Assembly (NCBI GenBank): GCA_002390425.1
Contig: DGPL01000001.1
Location: forward strand, 2,553 to 66,552
Direction of reading: 5' to 3'
DNA: 64,000 nucleotides
From: Kordiimonadaceae bacterium UBA4441
GTDB lineage: Bacteria; Pseudomonadota; Alphaproteobacteria; Sphingomonadales; Emcibacteraceae
Part shown: piece after piece, positions 19,499 to 28,101 of the stretch
How the letters are laid out: each line of letters begins with the position of its first letter
Numbering within the stretch: the stretch's first letter is position 1
Notes under the pieces: generated by a model
Database searches by the model: none
What the model saw: only the letters and a program-made list of their open reading frames with translations
Told to the model about the DNA's origin: nothing
Program-made: the position numbers and the translations under genes

Positions 19499-20122
19499 CA
19501 TACGAATTCCAGCATAACTAAAACAAACGGTCATTAAACCATCAAACCCTCTGCGGAAATTTAGATACAGTTGTCTTGCTGATTTTGTAGAAAATAAAAG
19601 TGCATAACTTGTAAAAACAAATATCGATACAAGTGAGCAGCAAAAAACCACAACATAGGCCCTAGTCATTGAAGATCCAGATGGTAGTGCGATAGATACG
19701 ATTGAGAGCCACACAAAAATTGCTTTTGGATTTGTTAAATGTAGCAATATGCCCGATAAAAAGTGTTTAAAATTGCTCTCTTTTTTTAAAGTCAATGCAG
19801 GCATCACAATTGGTTTTTTTGAAAATGCTGATCTTGCCGATTTAAAAGCAAGCCATAACAAATAAAGACCGGCGGTAATTTTCATAATTATCAATAAATT
19901 TGAATATGTAGCTAAAATAGACGCTAAACCAAAGCCTGCTAAAATACCCCAAAACATGGAACCGCATACAATTCCTAAGGATAAAATCAATGCTTGAACT
20001 CGCCCGTGCTGCATAGCCACTGCCATAATTGCAAGGTTACTTGGTCCGGGGCTCGCTACGCCTACAAAAAAAACGATGCATACAAATAATATATCAATAG
20101 AATTAATGAATTCTGACCACAT
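19481..20122 (-). CDS. LysE/RhtB-family amino-acid exporter
   Basis: Six-segment inner-membrane protein of 213 aa that probably exports amino acids or related metabolites. Family marks: the N-terminal GVASPGPSNLAIMAVAMQHGR segment, a second helix WGILAGFGLASILA, a third helix with LYLLWLAFKSAR, then the loop FLSGILLHLTNPKAIFVWLSI. The exported substrate cannot be inferred. Lies 4 nt after gmk on the same strand, so it may be read from the yicC-gmk transcript. Confidence 0.88.
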   Translation of the reverse strand: MWSEFINSIDILFVCIVFFVGVASPGPSNLAIMAVAMQHGRVQALILSLGIVCGSMFWGILAGFGLASILATYSNLLIIMKITAGLYLLWLAFKSARSAFSKKPIVMPALTLKKESNFKHFLSGILLHLTNPKAIFVWLSIVSIALPSGSSMTRAYVVVFCCSLVSIFVFTSYALLFSTKSARQLYLNFRRGFDGLMTVCFSYAGIRMLFGKI

Positions 20123-20126
20123 TTTT

Positions 20127-20762
20127 CTAATCTTTAATTAGCCCTGACACAAAATCACTTAATCCTGATTGTCTAGCGCGTTTCATACGCTCTGCATTAA
20201 GGATCGTGAATAACTCTGCTTCAGCCGCTTTTAAATCATCATTAATAATAACATAATCATATTCCGCCCAATGACTTATTTCCGAATTTGCTTTAGCCAT
20301 TCTTTTAGCGACGACTTCATCACTATCTTGTGCCCTGGACTTTAAACGATTTAACAGTTCTTCTTTACTAGGCGGCAAAATAAAAATCCGAACTAAGTCT
20401 GCCCCTACCCTTTGGTTTAACTGTTGCGTTCCCTGCCAATCAATATCAAAAAGAACGTCTTTTCCATTACGTAATGCGGCCTCAACAGGTTCTGCGGGTG
20501 TGCCATATGAATTTTCAAAAACGGTCGCATATTCAAGAAAACCATCAGCAGCAACTAGCGCGTCAAATTCATCTTGTGACGTAAAATTATAATGAACGCC
20601 ATCGACTTCGCCTGGACGTGGCTCCCGTGTCGTCATGGAAACGGACATACTGATATTGTCATCCTTTTCAAGAAGCGACCTTGAAAGTGTCGACTTCCCT
20701 GCTCCTGAGGGACTTGATAACACGAGGAGCAATCCTCTTCTTTTTATTTTCTCATTCGACAT
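20127..20762 (-). CDS. gmk: Guanylate kinase
   Basis: Phosphorylates GMP to GDP. From ATG 20762 (211 aa) the P-loop is SSPSGAGKSTLSRSL near residue 16, followed by the GMP-binding segment TTREPRPGEVDGVHYNF and ILPPSKEELLNRLKSR. AGGT lies just before the start, within the last codons of yicC, giving an 11-nt overlap. The yicC-gmk pair is a standard proteobacterial arrangement. Confidence 0.96.
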   Translation of the reverse strand: MSNEKIKRRGLLLVLSSPSGAGKSTLSRSLLEKDDNISMSVSMTTREPRPGEVDGVHYNFTSQDEFDALVAADGFLEYATVFENSYGTPAEPVEAALRNGKDVLFDIDWQGTQQLNQRVGADLVRIFILPPSKEELLNRLKSRAQDSDEVVAKRMAKANSEISHWAEYDYVIINDDLKAAEAELFTILNAERMKRARQSGLSDFVSGLIKD

Positions 20763-21639
20763 TTTGTACCTGTTCTCGAATTTGATCAATTGCCGTTTTT
20801 AAAGATAGGCCAATATTGGTTAAGGCAATATCGGATGATTTTGAACAAAGTGTATTGGCTTCGCGATTAAATTCCTGCGTAAGGAAGTCCATTTTACGGC
20901 CAATTGTCCCCTTTGCATCTAGCATTGTCCTCGCAGAAGCAATATGCGCCCTTAAGCGGTCCGTTTCTTCTTTCGTATCCGCTTTGGTTGCAAGTAATAC
21001 GATTTCTTGTGCCAACCTCTCTTTATCAATGCCTTGTTTATTATCAAATAGGGCGTTGACTTTTTCTTCATATTTTTCTTTTAGCAAGCTTGGCTGATTA
21101 TTTACAATTTCTTCAGCTTGATTAAGAAGGTCCTCAACTTGATCAATGACATCACTTAACATTTTTCGCGTAGCGAGTCCCTCTTCCTGCCGGGATGATT
21201 TAAGTTCGGAAAGTGCCTCAATAAAGCTTTTCTTTAGAATATCATTGCGTTCGCTAATTTGATTTTCATTATCTTCTGTTAGTATGATTTCAACCACATC
21301 ACGTATTGACAATAAACTATCCAAAGACGGCATCGGAAGGTCATGATCAACAGAGGCTTTTTTTGCCACACCAATTAATTTATCAAGCGCCGCTTCGTTG
21401 ACCTTTACGTCTGTATCAGTCTCTTCTTTACTTAGTTGAAGCAAAACATTAATGCTGCCACGGGTAATTTCTTTTTTAATGGTGGTTTTGATAAATTGAT
21501 CAAAAGCATCAAGTCCGGGCGGAATGCGCATACGCACGTCAAGTCCTTTTCCATTAACACTTCTTATTTCCCAGACCCAACTGTAGTGCTTATAGTGCCC
21601 TTCAGCGCGGCCAAATCCCGTCATGCTTGATAATGTCAT
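20752..21639 (-). CDS. yicC: YicC family endoribonuclease
   Basis: YicC/YloC-family protein, 295 aa from ATG 21639. The N-terminus SSMTGFGRAEG is invariant in the family, and the C-terminal DUF1732 part holds GRKMDFLTQEFNREANTLCSKS, the family signature with the acidic and histidine/arginine residues linked to endoribonuclease activity in recent work (from memory). Coiled-coil helices fill the middle. I chose this ATG because the family begins here; the frame is open for 50 more residues without conservation. Overlaps gmk and is divergent from the SDR at 21694. Confidence 0.93.
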   Translation of the reverse strand: MTLSSMTGFGRAEGHYKHYSWVWEIRSVNGKGLDVRMRIPPGLDAFDQFIKTTIKKEITRGSINVLLQLSKEETDTDVKVNEAALDKLIGVAKKASVDHDLPMPSLDSLLSIRDVVEIILTEDNENQISERNDILKKSFIEALSELKSSRQEEGLATRKMLSDVIDQVEDLLNQAEEIVNNQPSLLKEKYEEKVNALFDNKQGIDKERLAQEIVLLATKADTKEETDRLRAHIASARTMLDAKGTIGRKMDFLTQEFNREANTLCSKSSDIALTNIGLSLKTAIDQIREQVQNVE

Positions 21640-21693
21640 AATAGTCAGTATTGTTATTTCAATTAATAATAAGATATAGCAGGAACAAGTGAA

Positions 21694-22446
21694 TTGAAAA
21701 ACCCTAAATCCATATTGATTACAGGTGCCAGTAGCGGTATCGGCGAAGCGCTTGCCCTTGAATATGCTGATACTGATGTAATTCTTCACTTGTCTGGACG
21801 CAATAAAGAACGATTATCAAAGGTTTCATCCTTATGTACCGCTAAGGGGGCAACGGTATATGATAAAATTATTGATGTAACAGATGAAGCTGAAATGCAT
21901 CAATGGATCGATAACCTTGGGCCTCTGGATCTTGTGATAGCGAATGCGGGAATGGGTAAATCATTAAAATATCACTATGAACTTGGCCGTCATACTAAAG
22001 AAATATTTGATGTTAATGTAGGTGGTGTTTTTAACACGGTCCATCCCGCCATTGAAAAAATGAAAGAACGAAACAAAGGTCAAATCGCGTTAATATCTTC
22101 AATGGCAGGATATCGCGGCATGCCTTCCGCCCCCATTTATTCTACATCAAAAGTGACCGTGAAAGCATATGGTGAAGCATTACGCGGTTTTTATTATAAT
22201 CACGGCATTGAAATTAATGTTATTTGCCCCGGTTTCGTCAGAAGCCGTATCACCGATAAAAACAAATTCCCCATGCCTTTTTTTATGGAAGGTCCAAAAG
22301 CCGCTAAAATCATTCGTAATGGGTTAGAAAAAAATAAAGGCTTAATCGCCTTCCCATGGCAAATAAGATTGGCACTCGGGGGTGTCGTTAGAATTTTGCC
22401 TGAGTTTATTTTGGAGAGAATTTTGAGAAGATTACCGAATAAATAA
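21694..22446 (+). CDS. Short-chain dehydrogenase/reductase
   Basis: Classical SDR of 250 aa. The cofactor motif is TGASSGIGEALALEY near the N-terminus, NAG appears as IANAGMG, and the catalytic set is SSMAGYRG (Ser) with YSTSK (Tyr, Lys). The C-terminus is basic and amphipathic (LALGGVVRILPEFILERILRRL), like membrane-associated SDRs. Start is TTG 21694 with AGGA about 9 nt upstream. Substrate unknown. With the next gene it forms a plus-strand insert between mltG and yicC. Confidence 0.85.
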   Translation: MKNPKSILITGASSGIGEALALEYADTDVILHLSGRNKERLSKVSSLCTAKGATVYDKIIDVTDEAEMHQWIDNLGPLDLVIANAGMGKSLKYHYELGRHTKEIFDVNVGGVFNTVHPAIEKMKERNKGQIALISSMAGYRGMPSAPIYSTSKVTVKAYGEALRGFYYNHGIEINVICPGFVRSRITDKNKFPMPFFMEGPKAAKIIRNGLEKNKGLIAFPWQIRLALGGVVRILPEFILERILRRLPNK

Positions 22447-22527
22447 TTTTTATTGATCTTATTGCACTTATGCTTAATCTTAAAGAAATAGAGGATCATA
22501 CCATTAGTTAAACATTAGGGGGAGAGA

Positions 22528-23280
22528 ATGTTCAATATTTTTAAAAAGAAAAAGAAAATAATAGAACGTAAAGAACCAAATTTATCTGCTAGAGAGCCAG
22601 GCGAAGTTTTACAAAATGCAATTGATGCTAAAAAAGATGATGATCCTATAATAACTCTAAAAATTGGTGCCTCAGATTTAAAAACAAAGTTTCTTGAATT
22701 ATCAAAAGATGAAAAAGGTGTTCATATTGAAACTGCACTTGGAGTGCTGGGTGCTCTAGCAGGAAATTATTGTTTGATTAGTGGAGTTGCAATTCAAGAA
22801 GCTAGTGCCGGGAAAGCTGGCAACATTCAAAGAATTGGCGCTAAAGATGGCAAAACTTACTACGTTGGTGAATTAATAAACAGACCACTTTTAACGGATC
22901 AATTATCCGTTTGGGGACTCGTAGGAGGGATTGCTCAACAACTTGGTGCAAAACAATTGCCGGACATTAAAGAAATTGTTGAATATACAGCAAAAACAAT
23001 TGGAAATTCAAATTTTGGCGAACCTAGAATTGATGAAAAGCATAAATTAAGAAAACATCCCATAAAACTCATTCAAGAATATCATCCAGTCCTAATTAAT
23101 ATAATAACACAACATACACAAAATCCTGTAGAATTCCCTATTTTATTGGGTCTGACAATTCAGCAATTAATTTCTGACGGTAAGGATGTAATAGATCCTT
23201 CTATTTCTGCAAAAATTGTTATGGAGTGTGCCGTTCCCATGTCAAAATTAGAATCTTCTGGAATGCTTCAAATTAGTTAA
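22528..23280 (+). CDS. Unknown 250-aa protein
   Basis: I do not recognise this protein. It begins with a strongly basic MFNIFKKKKKIIERK, then a low-complexity linker, then a compact-looking domain with alanine/glycine helices (ETALGVLGALAGNY, WGLVGGIAQQLGA) but no clear membrane span. Later segments (HPIKLIQEYHPVLINIITQHTQNP) look alpha helical. No catalytic motif, cysteine pair or nucleotide loop is visible. An excellent ribosome site (GGGGGAGAG) immediately precedes ATG. The gene is more AT-rich than the conserved neighbours by eye, so it may have arrived by transfer. Confidence 0.65.
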   Translation: MFNIFKKKKKIIERKEPNLSAREPGEVLQNAIDAKKDDDPIITLKIGASDLKTKFLELSKDEKGVHIETALGVLGALAGNYCLISGVAIQEASAGKAGNIQRIGAKDGKTYYVGELINRPLLTDQLSVWGLVGGIAQQLGAKQLPDIKEIVEYTAKTIGNSNFGEPRIDEKHKLRKHPIKLIQEYHPVLINIITQHTQNPVEFPILLGLTIQQLISDGKDVIDPSISAKIVMECAVPMSKLESSGMLQIS

Positions 23281-23413
23281 CACCAGATGTCTATTTGTAA
23301 TTAAAATTTTAAAATCAGAGCGTTGTAAGCATCAGATTACCGCCTGCGAATAATTATTATTTTTAATCATGTAATGATAACTACATGTGTAAATTGAAAT
23401 TATGGCACAATAG

Positions 23414-24394
23414 TTAATGTCTTTTTCGCTCAATTTTACGCCAATTTGCGACGTTTCTTTGATGTTCTGCGAGTGTCGCAGCGAAGGCATGACCACCCGT
23501 TCCATCCGCTACAAAATAAATATCATCCGTTTGCATTGGATTTAGGACAGCTTCTATAGAAGCTCGTCCCGGATGAGCTATAGGTGTCGGTGGTAAACCG
23601 TCAATTTGATAGGTATTATAAGGATTTTCTTTGTCATTAAGTTCGCTTCGTCTGATGCCACGATCAAGAAACCCTTTCGGACTAATGCCATAAATAATTG
23701 TCGGATCCGATTGAATACGAATACCGCGTTTCATTCTATTAACAAAAACACCCGCCACATGGGCCCGTTCTTCCGGTAGTCCAGTTTCCCGCTCAACAAT
23801 CGAGGCAAGAATTATGGCTTCTTCAATAGTATCAAATGGCAAATCAGGATTACGGTCATTCCATAGTTCATCAATTAATTTTGTTTGGCTCTCTTGCATC
23901 CGTGATAGTAAATCACGACGGCTTGTTCCATAGGTATAATTATATGTTTCTGGTAAAATGCTTCCTTCTGCGGGAAGCATTTCTATGGGATCCGATAATG
24001 TATAAAGTTCATTTAAATATTCAGCGATTTGATAACTGGTCCATCCTTCAACAATTGTAAGACTATGTTGAATGACCTCGCCTTTAACCAATATATCCAT
24101 AATATTTTGCATAGAGCTATTCGCAGGAATGGAAAATTCACCCGCCTTAAGGTTTCTTTCTTCTCCAAATAGCATTACACCAACTTTAAAAAAGTCTTGA
24201 TTACTAATCAGTCCTTCTTCTTCAAGCAATCTCGCTGTTCTGATTAGCCCTTGACCAGAAGGCACTAGAAAAACGCTGTCGTTATTCTTATCACCTTCTA
24301 AATGAAAAACGTGATACCCCATATATGCAAACAGCGCCCAAAAAAGAACGCTGCCCGCAAATAATAAAATGATATATTTTTTTATGCCTTGCAT
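23414..24394 (-). CDS. mltG: Endolytic transglycosylase MltG
   Basis: Inner-membrane lytic transglycosylase that cleaves nascent peptidoglycan strands. The 326-aa protein has one N-terminal membrane helix (IILLFAGSVLFWALFAYMGY), a LysM-like region (VPSGQGLIRTARLLEEEGLI) and the YceG domain with the catalytic glutamate in ASIVERETGLPEERAHVAGV, followed by GIRIQSDPTIIYG. Its start overlaps the fabF stop by 1 nt. The fabF-mltG link is common in alphaproteobacteria. Confidence 0.94.
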   Translation of the reverse strand: MQGIKKYIILLFAGSVLFWALFAYMGYHVFHLEGDKNNDSVFLVPSGQGLIRTARLLEEEGLISNQDFFKVGVMLFGEERNLKAGEFSIPANSSMQNIMDILVKGEVIQHSLTIVEGWTSYQIAEYLNELYTLSDPIEMLPAEGSILPETYNYTYGTSRRDLLSRMQESQTKLIDELWNDRNPDLPFDTIEEAIILASIVERETGLPEERAHVAGVFVNRMKRGIRIQSDPTIIYGISPKGFLDRGIRRSELNDKENPYNTYQIDGLPPTPIAHPGRASIEAVLNPMQTDDIYFVADGTGGHAFAATLAEHQRNVANWRKIERKRH

Positions 24395-25659
24395 TACACC
24401 CGACTGATTATAACCGAAGCGTTTGTCCCACCAAAACCAAAACTGTTTGAAAGAACCGCTTTAATTTCAGATTTTTGCTGTGCTTCATGTGCAACAAGGT
24501 TAATACCTTCAATTCCATCGGAAGGGTTATCAAGGTTAAGCGTTGGTGGCAATTCACCTTTTACCATCGCAAGCGTACTAAAGACCGCCTCAACCGCGCC
24601 TGCAGCACCAAGCAAGTGACCAATTGCAGATTTAGTGGATGACATAGCCATTGTGCTTGCAGCATCACCAAACATACGTTTCACGGCATTAAATTCAATT
24701 TCATCACCAAGAGGCGTTGATGTTCCGTGCGCATTGACATACCCAATATCATCAGGTGTAAGGCCAGAACGCTTTAATGCTGCCTGCATAGCACGGTATC
24801 CACCGCTTCCATCAGGAGACGGCGCTGTTACGTGGTGGGCATCACCACTAAGGCCATAACCAACTACTTCACCGTAAATTTTTGCACCGCGCGCTTTGGC
24901 ATGTTCATATTCTTCTAAGATCATCATGCCAGCGCCTTCACCCATAACAAATCCATCACGGTCCTTATCATATGGTCTTGATGCTTTTTCCGGTGTGTCA
25001 TTAAAGTGTGTACTTAAAGCACGTGCCTGATTAAACCCAGCGACACCAAGACGGCAAATAGTTGCTTCTGCGCCGCCAGCGACCATTACATCGGCATCAT
25101 CAAGCGCAATCAAACGCGCCGCATCGCCAATCGCGTGGGTACCGGATGCACACGCCGTAACTACTGAATGGTTTGGCCCCATTAGGCCATGACGAATTGA
25201 GGCATTACCTGAGACTAAATTGATCAAACAACGTGGAATAAAATGGGGACTAACACGGCGCGGGCCACGTTCATGAAGGTTTACGGCTTCATCGCTAATC
25301 GCAGGAAGGCCACCAATACCAGCACCTATTAATGCACCGGAACGCCATTTTTGTTCCATTGTGTCCGCTTTATAACCACTGTCAGCCATAGCCATATCAA
25401 CTGCGGCCATACCATATAGAATGAAGTCATCAACGCGTTTGCGGTTTTTAGCTTCCATCCAATCATCTGGATTAAATGTGCCATCGCTACCGTCGCCAAG
25501 TGGTACTTCACAGGCAACTTGTGCAGAAAGTCCTGATGCGTCGAAACGTGTAATCGGACCTGCGCCACTTTCACCGGCAATAAGTCTTTTCCATGTTTCC
25601 TCAACCCCCGAAGCCAATGGCGTAACCAGCCCTAACCCGGTAATAACAACTCGTCTCAT
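24394..25659 (-). CDS. fabF: Beta-ketoacyl-ACP synthase II
   Basis: Condenses malonyl-ACP with growing acyl-ACP in type II fatty acid synthesis. The 421-aa thiolase-fold protein has the nucleophile Cys170 in VVTACASGTHAIGDA and the two catalytic histidines in NAHGTSTPLGDEIE and AIGHLLGAAGAVE, with the C-terminal NSFGFGGTNAS. It begins MRRVVITGLGLVTPL as in the family. Downstream of acpP, separated by a long hairpin. Confidence 0.97.
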   Translation of the reverse strand: MRRVVITGLGLVTPLASGVEETWKRLIAGESGAGPITRFDASGLSAQVACEVPLGDGSDGTFNPDDWMEAKNRKRVDDFILYGMAAVDMAMADSGYKADTMEQKWRSGALIGAGIGGLPAISDEAVNLHERGPRRVSPHFIPRCLINLVSGNASIRHGLMGPNHSVVTACASGTHAIGDAARLIALDDADVMVAGGAEATICRLGVAGFNQARALSTHFNDTPEKASRPYDKDRDGFVMGEGAGMMILEEYEHAKARGAKIYGEVVGYGLSGDAHHVTAPSPDGSGGYRAMQAALKRSGLTPDDIGYVNAHGTSTPLGDEIEFNAVKRMFGDAASTMAMSSTKSAIGHLLGAAGAVEAVFSTLAMVKGELPPTLNLDNPSDGIEGINLVAHEAQQKSEIKAVLSNSFGFGGTNASVIISRV

Positions 25660-25723
25660 TCGTTAAACCTTTTAATTATTGATTTATGGATTTTGATGCT
25701 ACCTAAATTTAGTACATATAACA

Positions 25724-25775
25724 AGACCGCGAACATCATTTTTATCTAAATTTTAGATAATATGATTCGCGGTCT
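25724..25775 (-). other. Long hairpin between acpP and fabF
   Basis: Arms AGACCGCGAA (25724-25733) and TTCGCGGTCT (25766-25775) are perfectly complementary. Inside them ATCAT pairs with ATGAT and ATCTAAA with TTTAGAT, making one nearly continuous 52-nt hairpin. On the minus strand it is not followed by a long T-run, so it is more likely an attenuating or RNA-stabilising structure after acpP than a full terminator. Confidence 0.6.
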
Positions 25776-25803
25776 ATGTATTCTTCAGAGTAAAGCTCTG
25801 AAA

Positions 25804-26037
25804 TTAGCCATTTGCTTCGATGAATTCGATAGCGTCTTTAACAGTAAGAATTTTTTCTGCAGCGTCATCTGGAATTTCACAACCAAATTCTTCTTCAAAA
25901 GCCATCACTAGCTCAACTGTATCAAGGCTATCAGCGCCAAGATCGTCGATAAAGCTTGCTGTGTCACTTACTTTATCTTCTTCAACACCAAGGTGTTCTA
26001 CAACGATATTTTTAACGCGTTCAGCTACATTGCTCAT
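25804..26037 (-). CDS. acpP: Acyl carrier protein
   Basis: Carries acyl chains on a phosphopantetheine arm. The 77-aa acidic protein has the attachment site Ser37 in LGADSLDTVELVM, with the standard helices I-IV and ending AIEFIEANG. Starts at ATG 26037 (MSNVAERVKNIV); an upstream in-frame ATG would add 16 residues not seen in ACPs. Between fabG and fabF on the same strand. Confidence 0.98.
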   Translation of the reverse strand: MSNVAERVKNIVVEHLGVEEDKVSDTASFIDDLGADSLDTVELVMAFEEEFGCEIPDDAAEKILTVKDAIEFIEANG

Positions 26038-26111
26038 TTCATATTCCTTAAATAAAGGGCTTTCATCAAAGCCTATGTTAAACATTCTTATAACTCTTAA
26101 ACGAGAGTTTG

Positions 26112-26149
26112 GGGCTTCCTAACACAATTAATTAGGAAATGCAAAGCCC
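26112..26149 (-). terminator. Hairpin at the fabG stop
   Basis: On the minus strand GGGCTT pairs with AAGCCC and, inside, TTTCCTAA with TTAGGAA. The structure starts at the fabG stop codon and lies before acpP. There is no strong T-run, so it may give partial termination or protect the fabG mRNA end. Confidence 0.4.
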
Positions 26150-26886
26150 TAAATCATCGCCATACCACCATTTATGTGTAAAGTCTGTCCTGTAATATAC
26201 TCTGCTTCTTCACTTGCGAGGTATAAAACACCAGCGGCAATTTCATCACCTTTACCAAGACGCCCCGCAGGAACATTGACTAAAAGTGATGATTTCTGGT
26301 CATCTGTAAGCTCGTCTGTCATCGGGCTTTCAATAAATCCTGGCGCTATACAATTCACGGTAATATTTCTTGAAGCAAGTTCATGAGCAAAACTTTTTGA
26401 CATACCAATCATGCCTGCTTTCGATGCGGCATAGTTGACTTGTCCTGGATTTCCCGTAACCCCAACAATAGAAGTGATGTTAATAATGCGGCCGCCACGG
26501 TTTTTCATCATGCCGCGCATTACGCCTTGTGTTAACTTAAATGCCGCCTTTAAATTAACTTGCATCACGTCATCCCAATCTGCATCTTTTAATCGCATAG
26601 AAATATTATCACGCGTAATTCCAGCATTGTTAACGAGAATATCAACTGTGCCCATGGCTTCTGTGGCAGCTTTTGGAAGTGCAGCAACACTATCAGGATC
26701 GCCAAGGTTCGCAGGAACAACAAATGCCCCTTCTCCTAACTCATCCGCTAGTTTTTTAAGCGGTTCTTCACGCGTTCCGGAAAGTGCAACTTTTGCGCCC
26801 GCACCATGAAGGGCTCTTGCAATCGCGCTCCCTAATCCACCTGAAGCACCAGTTACCAATGCACATTTACCTGTTAAATCAAACAT
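26149..26886 (-). CDS. fabG: 3-oxoacyl-ACP reductase
   Basis: NADPH-dependent reduction of beta-ketoacyl-ACP. Classical SDR of 245 aa with VTGASGGLGSAIARAL, VNNAGITRDN (the FabG form of the NNAG motif), Ser in NITSIVGVTGNPGQ, and YAASK. C-terminal SEEAEYITGQTLHINGGMAM is typical FabG. Position between fabD and acpP supports the call. The start lies 16 nt after the fabD stop. Confidence 0.97.
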   Translation of the reverse strand: MFDLTGKCALVTGASGGLGSAIARALHGAGAKVALSGTREEPLKKLADELGEGAFVVPANLGDPDSVAALPKAATEAMGTVDILVNNAGITRDNISMRLKDADWDDVMQVNLKAAFKLTQGVMRGMMKNRGGRIINITSIVGVTGNPGQVNYAASKAGMIGMSKSFAHELASRNITVNCIAPGFIESPMTDELTDDQKSSLLVNVPAGRLGKGDEIAAGVLYLASEEAEYITGQTLHINGGMAMI

Positions 26887-26902
26887 TAATGATTTTCTCC
26901 AA

Positions 26903-27850
26903 TTATGATTTTAATTCTTCTGCGAAAGCTTCAATATCAGCCATTGTCTGAATTGAGTTTCCTGCTATTTTTTTATTGATGCGGCGCACAAGACCGCCTA
27001 AAACTTTGCCTGTTCCAAGTTCCGTTAAATGCGTCACACCAAGGTCACCCATTTTTAAAACAGATTCGCGCCAGCGAACACGCCCCGTAATTTGCTCAAC
27101 AAGTTGCGTTCTTAATTGATCAGGGTCACTAACGGCATCTGCACTTACATTGGTAATAACTGGCACACAAGGTGCGTTAAATGTCGTTTCTGCTAGCGCA
27201 ACGGCCATTTCATCGGCAGCCGGTTGCATAAGTGGGCAATGGAACGGTGCGCTAACGGGCAACGGGATCGCTCGTTTAATACCACGTTCTTTGGCAATTT
27301 CCATGGCACGCTCGACGGCACCTTTATGTCCACTGATCACCACTTGACCATCCGCATTATCATTTGCCGCCGTACATATCTCGCCCTGTTCTGCCTCTTT
27401 GGCGATTTCTTCAATGGTGCTAAATTCCGCACCCATAATCGCGGCCATAGCGCCAACACCAACCGGAACAGCGCGCTGCATGGCTTCACCGCGCAATTTT
27501 AATAATTTTGCCGTATCGGAAAGACTTAAGGTCCCTGCTGCCGCAAGCGCAGAATATTCACCTAAAGAATGACCGGCAACATAAGAACTATGTTCAGACA
27601 ACTTAACATCAAATTCATTTTCAAGAACACGAACCACAGCGATACTTGCTGCCATAAGTGCGGGTTGTGCATTAAACGTTAATGTTAATTCTTCTATTGG
27701 GCCATCGAACATTAATCCGGACAAGTTTTGGTTAAGCGCTTCATTTACTTCATCAAATACATCTTTTGCTACACTTGAGTTATCACTTAAATCCTTTCCC
27801 ATACCAACGGCTTGACTACCTTGGCCTGGGAATACAAATGCTCTTGTCAT
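26903..27850 (-). CDS. fabD: Malonyl-CoA:ACP transacylase
   Basis: Loads malonyl groups onto ACP. From ATG 27850 (315 aa) it begins with FVFPGQGSQAVGMGKDL; the nucleophile serine is in VAGHSLGEYSALAAAG, the catalytic His in LPVSAPFHCPLMQPA, and the C-terminal ELGTGKVLGGLVRRI matches. AAGGG lies 10 nt upstream. First gene of the fabD-fabG-acpP-fabF-mltG cluster. Confidence 0.97.
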   Translation of the reverse strand: MTRAFVFPGQGSQAVGMGKDLSDNSSVAKDVFDEVNEALNQNLSGLMFDGPIEELTLTFNAQPALMAASIAVVRVLENEFDVKLSEHSSYVAGHSLGEYSALAAAGTLSLSDTAKLLKLRGEAMQRAVPVGVGAMAAIMGAEFSTIEEIAKEAEQGEICTAANDNADGQVVISGHKGAVERAMEIAKERGIKRAIPLPVSAPFHCPLMQPAADEMAVALAETTFNAPCVPVITNVSADAVSDPDQLRTQLVEQITGRVRWRESVLKMGDLGVTHLTELGTGKVLGGLVRRINKKIAGNSIQTMADIEAFAEELKS

Positions 27851-27888
27851 ATGATTATTATCCCTTAGAATTTTTATATTTAAACCAA

Positions 27889-27916
27889 CTCTTATCAAAT
27901 GGGTCTTAACTGTCAA
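27889..27916 (-). promoter_or_regulatory. Predicted promoter of the fab cluster
   Basis: On the minus strand a perfect -35 TTGACA (27911-27916) is followed after 16 nt by TAAGAG (27889-27894). The -10 is weak, but alphaproteobacterial promoters often rely on the -35. Divergent from the rpsF promoter. Confidence 0.4.
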
Positions 27917-27968
27917 GAAACTAAAGTGGATATTTATTAAAAAAGATCTATTTAGCGCTATAAACCCC

Positions 27969-27996
27969 TTGCCTTCCCTAAGCTTTCATGTATATT
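27969..27996 (+). promoter_or_regulatory. Predicted promoter of rpsF-rpsR-rplI
   Basis: TTGCCT (27969-27974), 16-nt spacer, TATATT (27991-27996). This would give a leader of about 100 nt that contains the two hairpins described next. Confidence 0.5.
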
Positions 27997-28002
27997 GCGC
28001 CC

Positions 28003-28074
28003 TTCCTGTGACGAGTCACGGGAATGTCGGTTAATATTGTAATGTGGTTTTTTGATATTCGCTATCACCCCGAC
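28003..28074 (+). promoter_or_regulatory. Structured rpsF leader, candidate S6:S18 autoregulatory element
   Basis: Two structures precede rpsF. The first is a 10-bp hairpin with arms TTCCTGTGAC and GTCACGGGAA (28003-28024). The second closes with GTCGG (28026-28030) against CCGAC (28070-28074) and contains an inner TGATA-TTCGC-TATCA hairpin followed by CACCCCG. In many bacteria an rpsF-leader element with an exposed CCG is bound by the S6:S18 complex. The position and CCG fit, but the match is by eye. Confidence 0.4.
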
Positions 28075-28101
28075 TTAAAGCCTAATTAAGGAAATTGCTA
28101 A

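Noticed and set aside
18608..20122. DyP peroxidase plus LysE as a defence or encapsulin cargo system
   Set aside because: No encapsulin shell gene or targeting neighbour; genes are convergent and belong to different transcripts.
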